Assembly (NCBI GenBank): GCA_943737045.1
Contig: CALSFV010000252.1
Coordinates: 62,001-126,000, forward strand
Length of the DNA: 64,000 nucleotides
Direction: 5' to 3'
From: Parapristionchus giblindavisi
Taxonomy: Eukaryota > Nematoda > Chromadorea > Rhabditida > Diplogasteridae
Numbering within the stretch: position 1 is the stretch's first letter; the number at the start of each line of letters is the position of its first letter. The notes under the pieces were generated by a model, which saw only the letters and a program-made list of their open reading frames with translations, was not told where the DNA came from and did not search any database. Positions 46,651 through 60,700 of this stretch are shown in pieces. The position numbers were made by a program, and so were the translations under genes.

Positions 46651-49600
46651 TAGATTGATCTCAATGATTAGATTACCTGATCACCTTACCACTCTTCGAA
46701 TCAGCTAATCGAATCTGCCAACCACAATAAATGAATTTATTGAACGCACAACTAAATAACGTAAATTTATAAATAATAATGATTATGTAAAACTTCAAAG
46801 ATTAAACATTGGAATTGAGCAAGAGCTCTAGCAAATACAAAGAGAGATACAAAAGAGCAACCATCTTCTCTCCTTCTCACCTCAATCTCCCTCTCCCTCT
46901 CCTTCTATCTCTCCCTCTCCCTCCTTCTCTCCCTCTCCCTCTATCTCCCTCTATCTCCCTCCCTCTCCCTCTCTCCATCATCATCATCGATCTATTGTAC
47001 CAAATATCGAGAGAGCAACGTGGAGAGCTGAAAAGGGAGGAAAGGAGAGGAGGAGGAGTGGAGCGAGAGAAAGACGATAGAAAAGATCGAAAAGACCGAT
47101 ACCTGCGCGCACTTCCTTATACTGTGTCTGGTGCAAAACCAGGGCTGAAAACAAATCGATCGGTCGGGAATATAATGATCAAGACGATGGGGGTGATCAG
47201 GTAATTTAAAATCAAGGTGACAAAACTCCATGTTCGGCAAAGCTTGTCAAAAACCAGACATCGCGATTCGGCTGCATCATGCACCAAGCGACGCGTGCAC
47301 GCTCTCGCTTTCGCTCAACCATTTCTCTCTCGCACCATGACCGCCCTTGAAACGCTGCGCACATATGAATATGTTATTGTTACGGATATTAAAAAAGGAA
47401 GCCTGGTTTTAAAAAAAAACAGAAAATGTGGCTATGCTTTGCAGTTTGCAACGTACTTTTCGTCCTGTGACTGTGGCACGTCTCAAAGAGGCCGAGAGTG
47501 GCCCTTCCAGGGTTTGCAACTCTACGTATATATACATACATACATAGCCAGACAGAAGATCTTTATGAAAAGCATGAGGTGAAACTGGTGCGCACAATGT
47601 AGGAGATAGAGAAAGTAAGGGGAAGAAGATATAGCCGTGCACATATTGTAGAGATGAATGAGATGGAGGGTACAGGGGAGAGGGAGGAAGAGGTAGGGAA
47701 TAAAAAGGAGAGGGAGAGAGGAAGAGGTAGAGAATTAAAGGGAGAAGGAGAGAATAAAAGGGAGAGGGAGAGAGGAAAAGGCAGAGGTAGAGAATAAAAG
47801 GGAGAGAGAGAAAGAGGAAGAGGTAGACAGTAAAAGGGAGAGGTATAGACGAAGAGGTAGAGAATAAAAAGGAGAGGGAGAGAGAAAAAGGAGAGGGAGA
47901 AATGAAAAGGTAGAGTTAGAGAGGAGAGGATACAATGGAATTGAATGGGAATGAATCTCGGCCAAGTTCTCATCTCCACTACTCAACTTTCTTCACTCAT
48001 CATCCTCGTCACGTTCTGAGACAGAGAGAAACAAGAGAGGCAGAGGGCGAGGGGGGAGGGGGAGAAAGAGGGGGAGAGGGAGGGGGAGAGAGAGAGGAGG
48101 GAGCGGGAGAAGGAAACAAAAGGTAGAGACAAGTAGATAAACAAGAAGTAGAAGAGTGTGTCTCTTTCTCAGCAAGAAGAGAGGTTCCTTTTCTCTCCCT
48201 CTCCTTCCTCTCTCTCTCTCTCTCTCTCTCTCCCTCTTCCTCCCCCTCTCGACTGTTCAAGGCTACCCAACCACTGCCCCAATAGTCGATGTAAACGGTC
48301 ACCTTCTTCAGCATACGCATACACTCCTTTTAACTCATAATCAGTGACTATGCCTATATGTTGAGAGACACAAATATTGATTATCCCAAAAGGCTCTGTC
48401 CAACAATGATCTACCATATCGATTTATCGATTGATTGGGATGGTAGTAGTTAATAGATGATGGCGAGAGGAATGTTGAAAACAAGCGTGGCTGATAACGG
48501 GTACTCTAGTTAGTGAAAGTACAGTATACTATATCGTCGTTCTGTCTAGTTGCGGAATGTCAAATAACGTGATAGGCGTATTGCAATAATAGACCTACAA
48601 TCATAGTATATGCGCCGGTACATTTGCCTTACGTGTCCACGTCCTCGCGTAAAGGTGCCTTGCATTTCGTTTACGTACAACTGTCCGCATACAATTTTGA
48701 AGTATTTTGGCTCTCAAGTGGAAAACTTTGATTGCCAATTTGGAAGTGGTAAATATTTACCGTAACCGTAATCGATAATTTTACTACCGTAACCTCTCAC
48801 GACAATTTTACGGTACATCAGTGCTTTCCACTTGGGACCCAAGATGCTCCAAAAATTTAAGAGGACGTGTACGTACGCGAATTGCATCGGTCGCTTACGT
48901 GGATGGCGTTGTCACGTAAGGGAAATGTAACGATGTATGGTTGCTGAAGACGGAAAAGACTGGTTGGGAAATAGGCATAGTGCACATATCTATCTATCTT
49001 AATGTTATTGAATTGACAAAAAATGAGAGTGAACATGTGATATGGTGAGTGGCATGATGATATATCAGTTACTACTATATGACGTCACCATACGTAAGAT
49101 CAATCAATATCGGATCAATAAAATCAATAAACGATACAACGATAGAGATCGCGCTTGTGCAGAAACAAATCGATTAGCTTCTTGATCAGTTACAGTACTC
49201 ATGAGAAATCAATCGATAAATCTAGAGACGAAAGAAATCGATCAAAATTCGACGATAGGAAATGAGAGAGGGGATAACGGAAATGATCTGCAAAACATCC
49301 TATGCGACGAAATGGCTGTAGCGACAGTGATCATCGCTCTCTCCATTCTCCATACTATTTCGCCTATGTTCCGGAACACTGCCTCTTCCTGCATTCCCAA
49401 AGAATGGAAGACTACTCGAATAAGACACCGCACGGTAACAGCGCGAGAGTATTAAATGAAATTAAGAGATTACGGTAACTCTGTACCGAGTTCAATTGGG
49501 TCGAATGTTCGATTCGCTCTTTATGGCCGACAAGCGATCAGAGAGAGAGAGCACTGAAGAAATCGTCTTGACAGACAATAAGTCCCCCTCTCTCTACCTA

Positions 49601-50474
49601 TCTTCTCAATGAATGATAGAGTGATGAGCGATGGTATATAGAGGAGATTACAATTGATAGAGAGGGAGAGGGAGAGGAAAAGGAGAGATAGAGAAGTAGA
49701 AATATTGACTGATAGATAGTGAGTGGGCATGTATAGCAGCGACGGCTAGGTATACTGTAGCGTTCGCGAGGGGATATACAAGCAATCAATACAACAAGAG
49801 TACGGTAGAGATATGTGATCAGCGTTGAGAACGCATCAATCAATCAATAAAATCAATCCACAATATTGCATAACAAAATCTTTATACTACTAATAGTAAC
49901 GATGTAAGAACGATGAAACAACATTGGATCAATCGATGATGAGCCAAAATATCGATCGATGAAATACACTTATTGTAACATATACAGACGGGAGTGGGGA
50001 GCGGGAATCGATAATTCTAAAAAATCAATAAATCGATTGATTCAATAAGATTCGTAGATAGACAGACGAGAAGGAAGATAAAAATGGTATGATAAAAATG
50101 GAAATAATTATATAAATAGGATGCGAAGAATAGTGAAGACAAGGAAGAACAATAATAATAATAAAGAGAAGAAGAAGAAAGAATAAGAGCCCTAATCAAT
50201 GGGGAAAGATTGACGTTGGGGAAGGGAGAGGAGGGGGAAATGGTTTGATAAGAGACGATAGAGCGAGATAAGAGGGAGAGGGAGAGGAGGGGCAAATGGA
50301 GAGGGAGAGATACAGCTCAATTAGTTGTATGTGAATGAAAGGGCTGAAGGCAACAACTAAAACGATATCAATCAATTACTTCCAAAAGCAATCAATAAAG
50401 AGCTACAACAATCAATCAATATCTCCACGCTACGATACAATTGAAAAGGCCAATACAAATCAATAAATCACAAA

Positions 50475-50500
50475 AGATCAAAGATCAAAGATCAAAGATC
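50475..50500. repeat. AAAGATC run overlapping the ddx-23 stop codon
   Basis: Four AAAGATC heptamers on + (TTTGATC in the sense of ddx-23) directly downstream of, and overlapping, the helicase TGA stop. Confidence 0.8.
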
Positions 50501-52104
50501 ATAGTCCCTTGAGGAACACCGTCTCGTCCTGGCGTTTCTTCGGCACGAACACGCCCGGCTTCTGCTGTGCGTCCGGATGATTGGCGAGTTCTGCAATTGA
50601 ATACCGTAATCAATATAATCATTGATATCGATCGATGTAAAAAATTCAATCAATAACACCGTAGCACCACGTTTCTTATGGAAATATACACCTTCAGACT
50701 GTATGCTAGCTGACATGCGGTAACCAAATATCACGCACTCAACTTGTTGCACCCTCAACATACATGGAGTCGTCGCAAATTCAGCAATAGATATCCTTGA
50801 CTAGGCTCATTCTATATTCTACATTCATTTCTTCATTTTATTATTCTTTATCTTTTGTTTCACAAAATTTGTTGGCTAACAGTGAATAAATATATTATTA
50901 TTATATTATTATATAGTGAAGCCATGGAGATGAAAGCGCGCACAGAATGGCGCACGCGCTGCGCACGTGAAGGCGAAAAAAGAGACACAAGTCAAGTGCA
51001 ATCAAAATGTTCACTACTCCTGATAATAGGGACAAGGAGAAGTGGGTGGGTGAATAGATTGGATTGACATCACCCTGACTATATGGATAACTAACTCGAC
51101 AGATCTACCGTAACCCTGCTCAATACTACCGTAACCCCGGTCAATACCGCACAATCAGTAGAAGAGAGATGAAAGTGAATAAGTAGTTATAGACAATATC
51201 GCGCATGATTCGATTAGCGAACAAAGTGATTAGACAGATCAATATATCGACAAAAAAAGAGTACCTAAGGCCGAATACAAAGTGCACGTTCTCCATCCTT
51301 CTTTAATCCCCTGCCCCCCCCCCCATAGGTCGAAAAGTGCGTTGTAAACTACGAGGCCTGACCGCTTTTTGTGATTTTTAAAAAAGAAAACATGACCGCA
51401 TTTTGCAACTCTGTAACGTAGCTTTTGCAAAACTATTTTTTATACGAAAAAGCAAGCTCACACCAACAAACTCAACCCCACTTTTCTCCATAATCCAACA
51501 GCGCCTAATCACTTCACTCCATATCTGCTCCCCCACTCCGTACCTAGTAATACCACCTGCCTATTTGTTTATTATATTATTTATCTATGTAGCTAGGGAC
51601 TTCGCTAGCGTAATAGTGAAAAATAGGGATGGATAGATAGATAGATAGATAGAGTGAGAGAGAGAAAGCATAATATCATATCATATCAACTCATCACTAC
51701 CATTGATATCAAAAAGGTTTCCCCGATCGATCTTCTTACAATAGTTCTAAAGGAAGATCTACAGTAACCCAGGGGGAATTCGCGTCGGGACACACCGCAC
51801 AATCACCCTTGAACGAATTGTGCAAGGGGTGAAACAGGAACAGGTGAAACCACCAATATTTCTTTCTACTCTCTCTCTCTCCTTCTCTCTACCTTCTCTC
51901 TCTCTTTCTCTCTCTACCTCCCTCCCTCCCTCCCTCTCTCTTCTCTATCTCTCTCTTTCTCACCCTCTTCTCTATCTATCTACCTCTCGTTCTTATATTC
52001 AATGGATGAAGGGTGCCGTGGTAGAGAGGCAAAAACCCATTTCTGAAGGAGCAAACAGAAAGCGCACACGAGATTGTTCAGCGGCAGAGCGGGAGAAAGA
52101 GATC

Positions 52105-52156
<52 letters not shown>

Positions 52157-52177
52157 TCAAGAGAGAGAGGGAGAGAG

Positions 52178-52214
<37 letters not shown>

Positions 52215-54774
52215 AGAGAGAGAGAGGAGAGAGAGAGAGGGAGAGAGAGAGAGAGAGAGAGAAATCAGAAGGGAGAGAGAGAAGTAGATAGGATTACGCG
52301 AATGGCACAAGTTGTAGGTAGGTAGGCAGGCAACCAACCTACAAAGGTTTCGCATGTCAATCGACGGGGACCTACGTGCATATATTGATAATTTTTTTAC
52401 AATGTAATGAGCTTTATCTAGCACAGAACCAATTGGGAAGGAATGGTTGCCACTAAACGACTGAGTAGTCTGGGAGTGCTGAGGTCTATATCGATAATGT
52501 TCAGGGCTAAGCTCCGCCCACTTTTTTTTCAGGATACACGCGAATTAGCGTGAGTGAAGGGCTACATAACTACGGACTTTCGAAACACTTTTACCTATAC
52601 CCATCAAAATTCCAACTTTGAAGATCGATAAAACTAATCTTTAAAAAAAATTATTTATTCCATCAAATATATATTCAGGTTTTTTCTCGGTAAACTTCGA
52701 TCTTCAAACGCTGTAATCTGTGAGGTGGGAGGCTTTGGTAATAAGTATATACAATACAATACCTGATCATATTCGCACACTCTGGCAAAAGTATATGCAT
52801 GCTGTCAACAAGGATAGGTCGAATAGCTACGTTACACATTTTCAAAATGCGGTCGGGGTTTTTCGATTTTGGGGAAATTTCGGCGCAAAATTCGGTCCGG
52901 CTTCATAGTTTGTAACGCACTTTTCGACTAATGTCAAACAGTATTCAAATGCACCCTAACAAGTGAATCATTATCTCTCATTTCATATCATATGTCAGCC
53001 ATATCACATGCTCTCTCAAGAGTCCCCTATAGTAATCAAATCCGATCCAATTATTATTATTATTAATATTATTAATAATTATCATTATCATTATTATTCT
53101 GTGTCTTGTGCCATATATCCTTCCCACATCGAAGCCGTATCACATAATAATAATAATCATATATTCTCACATGATTAGAAAAGGGTTAGTCATCCCACAC
53201 CGGATGTCTTACGTTTCAAGCTCATACACCATCGCCCCCCCCCCATCCTTTTTGCTACCGTACCCCCAACATCTAGTACTAATCCCCCCCTTGATAAGGT
53301 TGTTAACGTTGGTCAAGTGGACGTGTCTAATCGGGAAATACGTGGTACACTGCGTACCGTGGCGCGCATCATTTTGATTACTTGAAGAAAAATCTAATAA
53401 AAGAAGACTAGAGTAGAGCAGAAGAGGAAGAGGAGGCGCAAAAGATTGGTCGGTCAAAGAGATACGGAGGTAGGGGGTAGAGGCTGCTAGAGGGATAGAA
53501 AAGAAGAGTAGAAAAGATCAAGATGAATGGAAGGAGAAGAAGTTTATTTATTTTTATTTTTATTTATTTATCGTACACCGCAAAGGTGTTTCAACAAGTA
53601 CAGAGTGTTCGAGTGCAAGAAAAAAAATATGTGAGAGAATAAAATTATTAAAAGAGAGGTGGATGGGGATGGGGGGAAGGTGAGAGATCAATTGATCACG
53701 CCTTCTGCTACAGTCAGAAGTCGAGAAAGAGCAGAGAAAAAGCACCCACAAAGCAGTAATACAACCTATTTTATTCTATGAAAAAGATAGATAAAGTAAG
53801 AGCGCGCCAATTAATATCCCTAATGAGACTTCCGGAGCACTCCCAAACCACATCAAAAAGATGCTGATTGACGTTAAAGGCACGCGCCGAACTAATTTTA
53901 CTCTCCGCTCTGGCAACACTCTCTCGTGGACAAAGAAAGCGAGAACATTGCGGAGAGTTTCAAGTTAGCTCAAGAGTGCCTTTAATTGAATTTTACCTAT
54001 CATATATACTGTCAAAACGAAAAAAAGTGAAACATTTGTCAAATAATTTGACAAAATTTGATAAAAGTTCACAAGATTTTGAAAATTTTGAATCATGATA
54101 TCTAAACGCGGTTACTAGTTTTTTAATAGAGAATAGGGTATTTGAGCATCACTGGGCTTACCTAATTGACCTATGAAGAAAAAAATTTAAATGAATCACT
54201 GTGAACGCTATTTTGTGAAACTGGTATACGGTATGATTTTCTACAGTATACCCGTTTTGCAGCCTGATCTATAAAATGATCCAAAAAGTGCACATTCGCT
54301 ATAGGAAGTCAGGTAATGCTAGATATATCCATGATTAGACGAAAAAAGAGCGATGGAAGCAATTTTACAGTAAGATTCTACAGTATGCTACAGTATACCA
54401 AGTCTGCTCCGCAACGCTCCTGATTATTTTTTTCACTTTTGTCGTGCTAATCTGGATTTGGCAAACACATCTACAAAACAAAATCTGAGATAAAATTTCA
54501 TCACGATCATGAAAAATGCTACAAATGGGAATCTTGTGAACTTTTGTCAAATTTTGTCAAATTATTTGACAAATGTTTTACTTTTTTTCGTTTTGACGAT
54601 ATGAGTCAACAATTAAATTGATTTACATATATTTAAATAAAATAAAATCCTAATCCATACCGGGCGGGCACGTCGACACGGGCGACTCCACCAGGCACGC
54701 TTTCAAGTCAAAGAAGACGTCCTTGTCCTCGGGAGTCAGGAACGTCACCGCCTTACCGTGCTTGCCAGCACGAC
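50499..54774 (-). CDS. ddx-23: DEAD-box helicase DDX23/PRP28, last two exons (5' part outside window)
   Basis: Exon 54774-54661 encodes [28 protein letters not shown]...VSTCPP, and exon 50590-50499 encodes [20 protein letters not shown] and ends KGL-stop. The splice joins a split Glu codon. GRAGK is the end of helicase motif VI (HRIGRTGRAGK). The following block and the [14 protein letters not shown] tail are diagnostic of DDX23, the Prp28 orthologue, which exchanges U1 for U6 at the 5' splice site during spliceosome activation. The intron between the exons is 4.07 kb, very long for a nematode. The rest of the helicase was not found up to 64000, so the preceding intron exceeds 9 kb or the gene is interrupted. 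The stop codon overlaps a run of AAAGATC repeats. Confidence 0.9.
51326..51425. repeat. Dispersed TAGGTCGAAAAGT-family repeat
   Basis: Reads ATAGGTCGAAAAGTGCGTTG...CTACGAGGCCTGACCGC, then an A/T-rich centre and GACCGCATTTTGCAA...CTGTAACGTAGC. Relatives: 45728-45800, 60699-60795, 52815-52940 (inverted), 47395-47470, 59276-59312, 63797-63842. The opposite-strand member at 52815 shows both ends of the unit. Confidence 0.6.
52110..52290. repeat. (GA)n tract in the ddx-23 intron
   Basis: About 180 bases of nearly pure GA dinucleotide with AAAGAGATC interruptions, in the 4-kb intron. Arg/Glu frames here are artefacts. Confidence 0.9.
53874..53990. mobile_element. TTAAAGGCAC palindromic MITE
   Basis: Ends TTAAAGGCAC and GTGCCTTTAA, with an inner inverted pair around CTCTCCGCTCTGGCAA/TTGCGGAGAG. 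Relatives are at 15880-15980 (duplicated core), 26140-26200, 25846-25920, 2225-2310 and 34178-34245. Confidence 0.65.
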
Positions 54775-57700
54775 CTACAATGATAAGGATTATTGATTGA
54801 TCGATTGAGATATCGATTTATTGATTGATCTACAAGTACATACTAGGCGATCGAGATGAAGGACAATGATCATGTTTTATTATCGTCTATTAAGAGGCGA
54901 ATGTAGGGAGGGAAGGAGTGATAGAGGGGGTAGGACACTAGTATACACCGCCGCTACAGAGAGGGGTGTTGCAGGCGTATCGAAATAGTATACTAGTCAG
55001 TGTGGGGGGGGGATGTGTCATCACTCTTCTTTGCCTTCTAAGCCTAGCCTTCTTCTCCTCCTCCTCCTTATCTACTACCACCTTTATGGTAGCCATCACG
55101 ACGAAGATGGCGACGGGACAGACACAAGAGGGAGGTATGGATAGGAGGAGAGGGAGAGGATACAATGAGAGAGAGAGAGAGAAGGAGAGGGAGGGGAGAT
55201 AATGCAAGAGGACGCTACTGTGAGGAGAAAAGACGAGCACAAGAGAGAGGAAATGAATCATGAGCATGAAAGGTAGAGGCACGAGTGAGGGTGGGTAGTT
55301 GCAGTCAACAGAGACAAATATAATGAATAACAAATTTCCTAAGCATTACGATGAATTATTGGCTTGAGGATAGCACGTGCATTAGCCACTACATTTATTT
55401 ATCTATTTACTTATTCAATCAAATATATAAGGGGAGACCCTTTTGACTCGGTGGCAGTTTTCAAAGGAGGTACAATTCGAGAAACTTTACATGATGAGTA
55501 GGGAGGGAGATTCGACAAGCAGGCACGGACGGAAAAGAACTAAGTGAGAGGAATACATCAATTGCATATTTCCACTACAACGACCACAGTGGTCGGCTAT
55601 ATTATTGGTCGCACTACTATTGTTTGTGGCTGCATTAAGTACATGTGTAGTAGTAACAATAACATCTACATAATACCATCATATGCTACAGTATGCCATA
55701 ATCTACAGTACACAATCAGATACTACACTGCGCATCGTGAGGTACAATGTGTTCGTACTACAAAGTAGATCACGATGTAGACAATGTCGACCGTGAACAT
55801 CGTGAACATTGTCAATCACCATAACGGGAGTATAAACTAGAGCAGAAGGTAGATCTCTCCCTCTCTCTCTCGCAACGATTCAAACTACTAATCGGCTTAC
55901 TCCATAGAGGATCACATAATGGATCTCTGCTACGTAGCGAATAAAGTATAAATAGAACCGAAATGTTATTGATCTCGACAGCACTCTTATTGCACCATAA
56001 ATGCAATCGTTCGATGCAGAGTGCATGACTATCTACATAGATATAGAGCCACAAGGCGGGGTACAGGGAGCTCGATTCTACAGGAGGGTATCCAAAATAA
56101 AATAAAAATGTTTAAAAGTGGTTAATGTTACAGGGCACTCTACGGCGGCGCTCTTATTACGGCAATTTTTCAGCTAAGAGTCATTTTTTACAGGGAGCTT
56201 TAGGTCCACTCAATTTTCGAAAAAAAAACCTAATTTTAGAAAGAGCACCTCCATGTCGGCGCAAATAAGATCGATAAGCACAAAGATAGATAAAGATAAG
56301 CATGGCTGACGATGGGATAACGGGGGATGGGGTAGTGAAAGATGGGGGAGCGAATCTCATGAGGAGATAAAATGAGTGAGAGAAGACATGGTGAAATATC
56401 TATTAGGGAAGGATAGATAGAGATAGACATGGAGGGAGGAGACGATGGAATGATCGATCCATCCATCTCTTTTCATTGCAAATCGTTATGTGCACTGGGC
56501 GGATTGGTCGAACCATAAAATTGTCACTATTTTCATAAGCCCAAAAACTTTACGGAATCGGAATAAAAGAGGAAGCATCAACTTTGATGAAACCTTCTAA
56601 ATCGGTGAGATAAAGAGTGGGAGTAAGAAGAAGACTAAGTAGAGGATATTGGTCACGCCATTTGTGCGAGAGGAGCGAAACATCATGAACCACCGCCGCC
56701 ACGTGATAACAGTGATTACGGCTTTGCAGATAACGACTTGGCTATCGATAAATGTCGATAAAAAGTGGGTTATCGCACCGATTACGGTAGTTGAGCAAGT
56801 ATCGATCGAGGTTTAGGAACGGACAAATGCTCCGTGGCAAACTGCCAAAGATGTCGGAGAGCGCAAAAAGTGCCAATAGACACTAAAGTAAGAATATATC
56901 ACACGACCAGATAAGAGGAAAAACAGAGACTCACATCAGGACCAACAAAGATCATGTGAAAGTATAAGATGGAATGGAGAGACTGCAGGGGCATTGCTTG
57001 TTATTACGCAAGATTTGACCTTATATCACGCCGCAAAAGGCATTAGCCAAAGTTCGAAACGTCCTTTGCAAGAGCTTGACCGAACACCATTCAGGCCACA
57101 ATATGCTCTGATTTGGTAGGATAAATGCAAGCATCATATGCTACCGTACTCTCTTACCCAAATCCATTGCAATCATCCTCAAAGCATTCAGAACTCATTT
57201 CTTTCGTCATCGCTATATGTCTGGTTTCGCGCATACGCACATTCAAGAAAAAATAGAGAGGAAGAAAAGAGTAAAAGTGCACCACATCACATGCTTGGAT
57301 GGATTTAGGGACGAGCTATTCAGGGAATAGAGATGGATAAGGCGATTATTACCATGAGGACATTGAGAACAATGTACTTCAGGCGATTTTCAATTCAATT
57401 CAATTATGATATCGGACTAAAGTCAGATGAGTAATGATGCGAGTAGCATCATCCATAGACATGTACTACAGGTAAGCTGGGAGAGAATCGAGAACGTTAA
57501 CGACTACTTATATTACAATCCCAAGACTACAGAGATTTATGTCAATGAATCGAAAATCTCCTTGCACGTTAGATGGATGCGTTATAATGATAAGCGCCAA
57601 TTTGCAACTCTTCCCCTCGCAATCATAGACAATTCTGATATGATTGCAAAGAAGAAATTAAGGGATAGATATACCAGAAGCAAGTCAATTAGATGGCTTA

Positions 57701-60700
57701 AACTATCCTAGCCTTAACAGTCCATCACGTTGTCTCCAACATTATCAACTCACCCTCTCCCTCGTATAATATGCAGCCGAGGGCACCTATATATGGACAG
57801 ATGACCGTATCGACTAGACGTAAGAGCAAGACGTGAAAGATTTATCGAATAGATGAAGTGGAGTAAACACTCTCGTTGCGAACGAAAATGTGTGATAAAC
57901 CGAGACGAGGACGGGCAGAGTACGGGTGAATAATATTTACATACTGGCATCACTAGACGCGTAAATGCATCATTCAAACAGATATTCCCACAGCACACAC
58001 CAGACCTCAATAGTGATATACGTATGGGGGTGAGAATGTATGTGTAAGTGAAATTGTGTGATCGGTACCAGAGGCGACAACGAGATACGATAAACACTCT
58101 GGCCGTGCTTGGTGCTTGTTAACAGACACACACCGACATCATCTCTCCACACAATACATGTAGTATCTATCAATATCATCGATGAACGAAAGGTACCAAA
58201 CCATCGCTAACAACAGGTAACTGTTGAATATAGAGATGAATAATCGATATTAGTCAGTGTCATCAGTCATCCCAAGGCACGGTGTCAGTCAAAAGGCTCT
58301 GATTACGAGCAAACAAGAAAATAAGGAAGTGGGATATTTCCTCCCCTCCAAATGAGTATTCTCAGCCATCTCCAATTAAGCGTAAGCTACATGCTGCATA
58401 AATACCATCGTGGACGCAGTGAATAATTAAATGATGGCTTGGAAGAGGATGAAATGAAGCCCCGAGCAAAAACACCCTCATTAGACGGCAGTATTCATTC
58501 ATTCACATGAGAGAATGTGCAAAACACTTGCAAGGACTTCTCTCAAATATTGCCACCGGAAAACAAGAGAATGAACGTGCGGTGCATCAAGATCTTTCAA
58601 TATCATTAATGTTAGAAAGGTAATACAGGATAACTGAAGCGCAAAACTCTGCATAGCCAAACTACTTGCAAAAATGGTGGCGAAAGGCCAAAGAACAGAT
58701 AGTAGACACCAATTAGTTAGTGAAAAAAACACCTGCCGAACATGCATATGTATCTATCAGTACTGGGGCACTACGACATAACATGGAGCATAAAAGACGT
58801 CCACAATGCTTACAATCACACATTTCACGTACAACAAGTTCAACTTTAGACAGAGAAGTGAACGAGAAAGAGCCACAACAGCGACGAGAGAATGGAAGAG
58901 GATAGGCTAGAAGGCTAGAGGCTAGAAGAGGACCAAGCACAATACATTTTAAGCATATGTATTGATATATGAGAGCATATGAGATGTATTGACACTTGGA
59001 ATAAACTATCCCCTGAATTAGTCATCTCCCCACAAATAACCTTCCGTGCAGGGTTATCAAATCTCCCTCCTAATCTCATCATTAAAGTTTCTCTAATTCG
59101 TCCCTGAACCCCTTCCTTTGAAAACTGCCACCGAGCCCAATCCGAAATCGCGTATAAGCGACGGAAATCCATCTCCCCTCTTCCCTGTGTTAATAATGTG
59201 ATTATGAACATTTATATTTGATGGAATAAAGAAATAAATATGCCGAATAGCTATAGATTTTGAAAGATTAAAAAAAGGCCAAGCTTCGTAGTTTGTAACG
59301 TTCTTTGCGACATATCATTTTTAGCCGCTCTTCTCATTCTGAATCAAAACCCGGTCTTGGCAAAGAAACAGCAAGCTCAAATATACTCGCGTTTTAAGCG
59401 AAAGATGATGAGGAGAGCAGGCGAAACGAGGAGGAAATAGATAGGAGAAAAGAGAAAGAGAGAGACGGATAGAGGTCCCCATCACGCGCCTTCAATTTCT
59501 CTACCTCCATAGTCTCTCTCTCTGTTTCTTTTTTCTCTCTCTATATTCCTATATTCCTATCCCTTCGTCTACTTCTCTCACGCTGACTCTATCCCCTTCC
59601 GAATTCGACAACGCTGACAACAAAAAGTTCCCTTCCACTCTTACTTAATCTGCCCCCCCCCCTTTACTTCCCTCTTTTCATCCACTCTCTCTTGATGCAA
59701 GTTGGGGATAATGTCAATCTTCCTATATAAATAGTATGAAATCTAACCCTAGTAAGGCTAATCTCCTAATGACAGAGTCCCAAATCTCATCTCGAATCGG
59801 CTCTACTTTTTCTCGACTAAATAGCAATATCAATAATAATAAAAGAAAAATCAATATAACATCTGAGTCATCCAAAGAGCAGGATGAAAGCAAGAACAAC
59901 AAAAATATTCACTCGTTTTACATCGTTTTTCCAACACCTGGAGAGGGGTCATTTAAAACTTGGCAAAAAGCTAAAAATACGGTACCTTCAATCATAAAAA
60001 GTGCACGCGCGATAAAAGATTGAAACTGGAAAGCAGGGGAAAATTGAGAAGTAGGAGCGGACTGATGGAGGAGGAGAGTATAGGAGAGAACGAAGGAAAT
60101 CCATTGAATGGGGTGAGAAAAAGGAGAAGAAGAAGAAGAAGAGGAGGAGGGAGGAAAGTAGACAAGAACTAGGAGAGATTTAGAATGAGTGAAGAGTGGC
60201 TAAAAGAAGGAGAAGGAGAACAAGAATGAGAAACTATCCAGACGAAACTATTCATACAACCATCCCGTTCTTCATCTAAATCGATATCAACTTATTGTTA
60301 GACAAGGATAAGATCAACTTGTTGCTCGTCTAACCAAAAAGTGGATGCGGTACTTGCGAACTCGAAGTGGGTGCAAACTTGTGGTTCTCTCTCTCTCTCT
60401 CTCTCTGCGTCAGTCTTTTGCCTCGTAGGATCGATAGATCAACGCGACTAGCGGCTGAGAAGAGGAGAGAGATAGAAAGCACAGGGCATATTGAAAGATA
60501 TTTCACGATATAATAATAATAATATACTTTATGAGGTGCGAAAAAGATGATTATGGATAAAATAATGAGAGAAAGTGGAGTACGCATAAATACGATGCTG
60601 GTACAATAATAATATTATTTTACATATCCCATGAACTAACCACATGATTCGATTTACGTTTTGAGATGTTTTCTATAAATCAAGTTGTGTCTACAAGCAT

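Larger units (their letters stand above)
43836..50498. other. Upstream region of mdt-15 and downstream of ddx-23, mostly low complexity
   Basis: Apart from the two upstream mdt-15 exon candidates, no exon is convincing. The region carries long purine tracts on + (43020-43220, 47650-47930, 48010-48130) and CT tracts (46245-46325, 46880-46980), a CTACCGTAAGAC tandem at 46470-46650, poly-G at 45229, and dispersed repeats at 45728 and 47395. A possible short exon on - at 47101-47143, flanked by TTTTCAG and GTATCG, could not be placed in any model. Confidence 0.5.

Noticed and set aside
54938..55333. 131-codon - strand frame as a ddx-23 exon
   Set aside because: Composition is Pro/Ser/Leu low complexity and shows no helicase motif.
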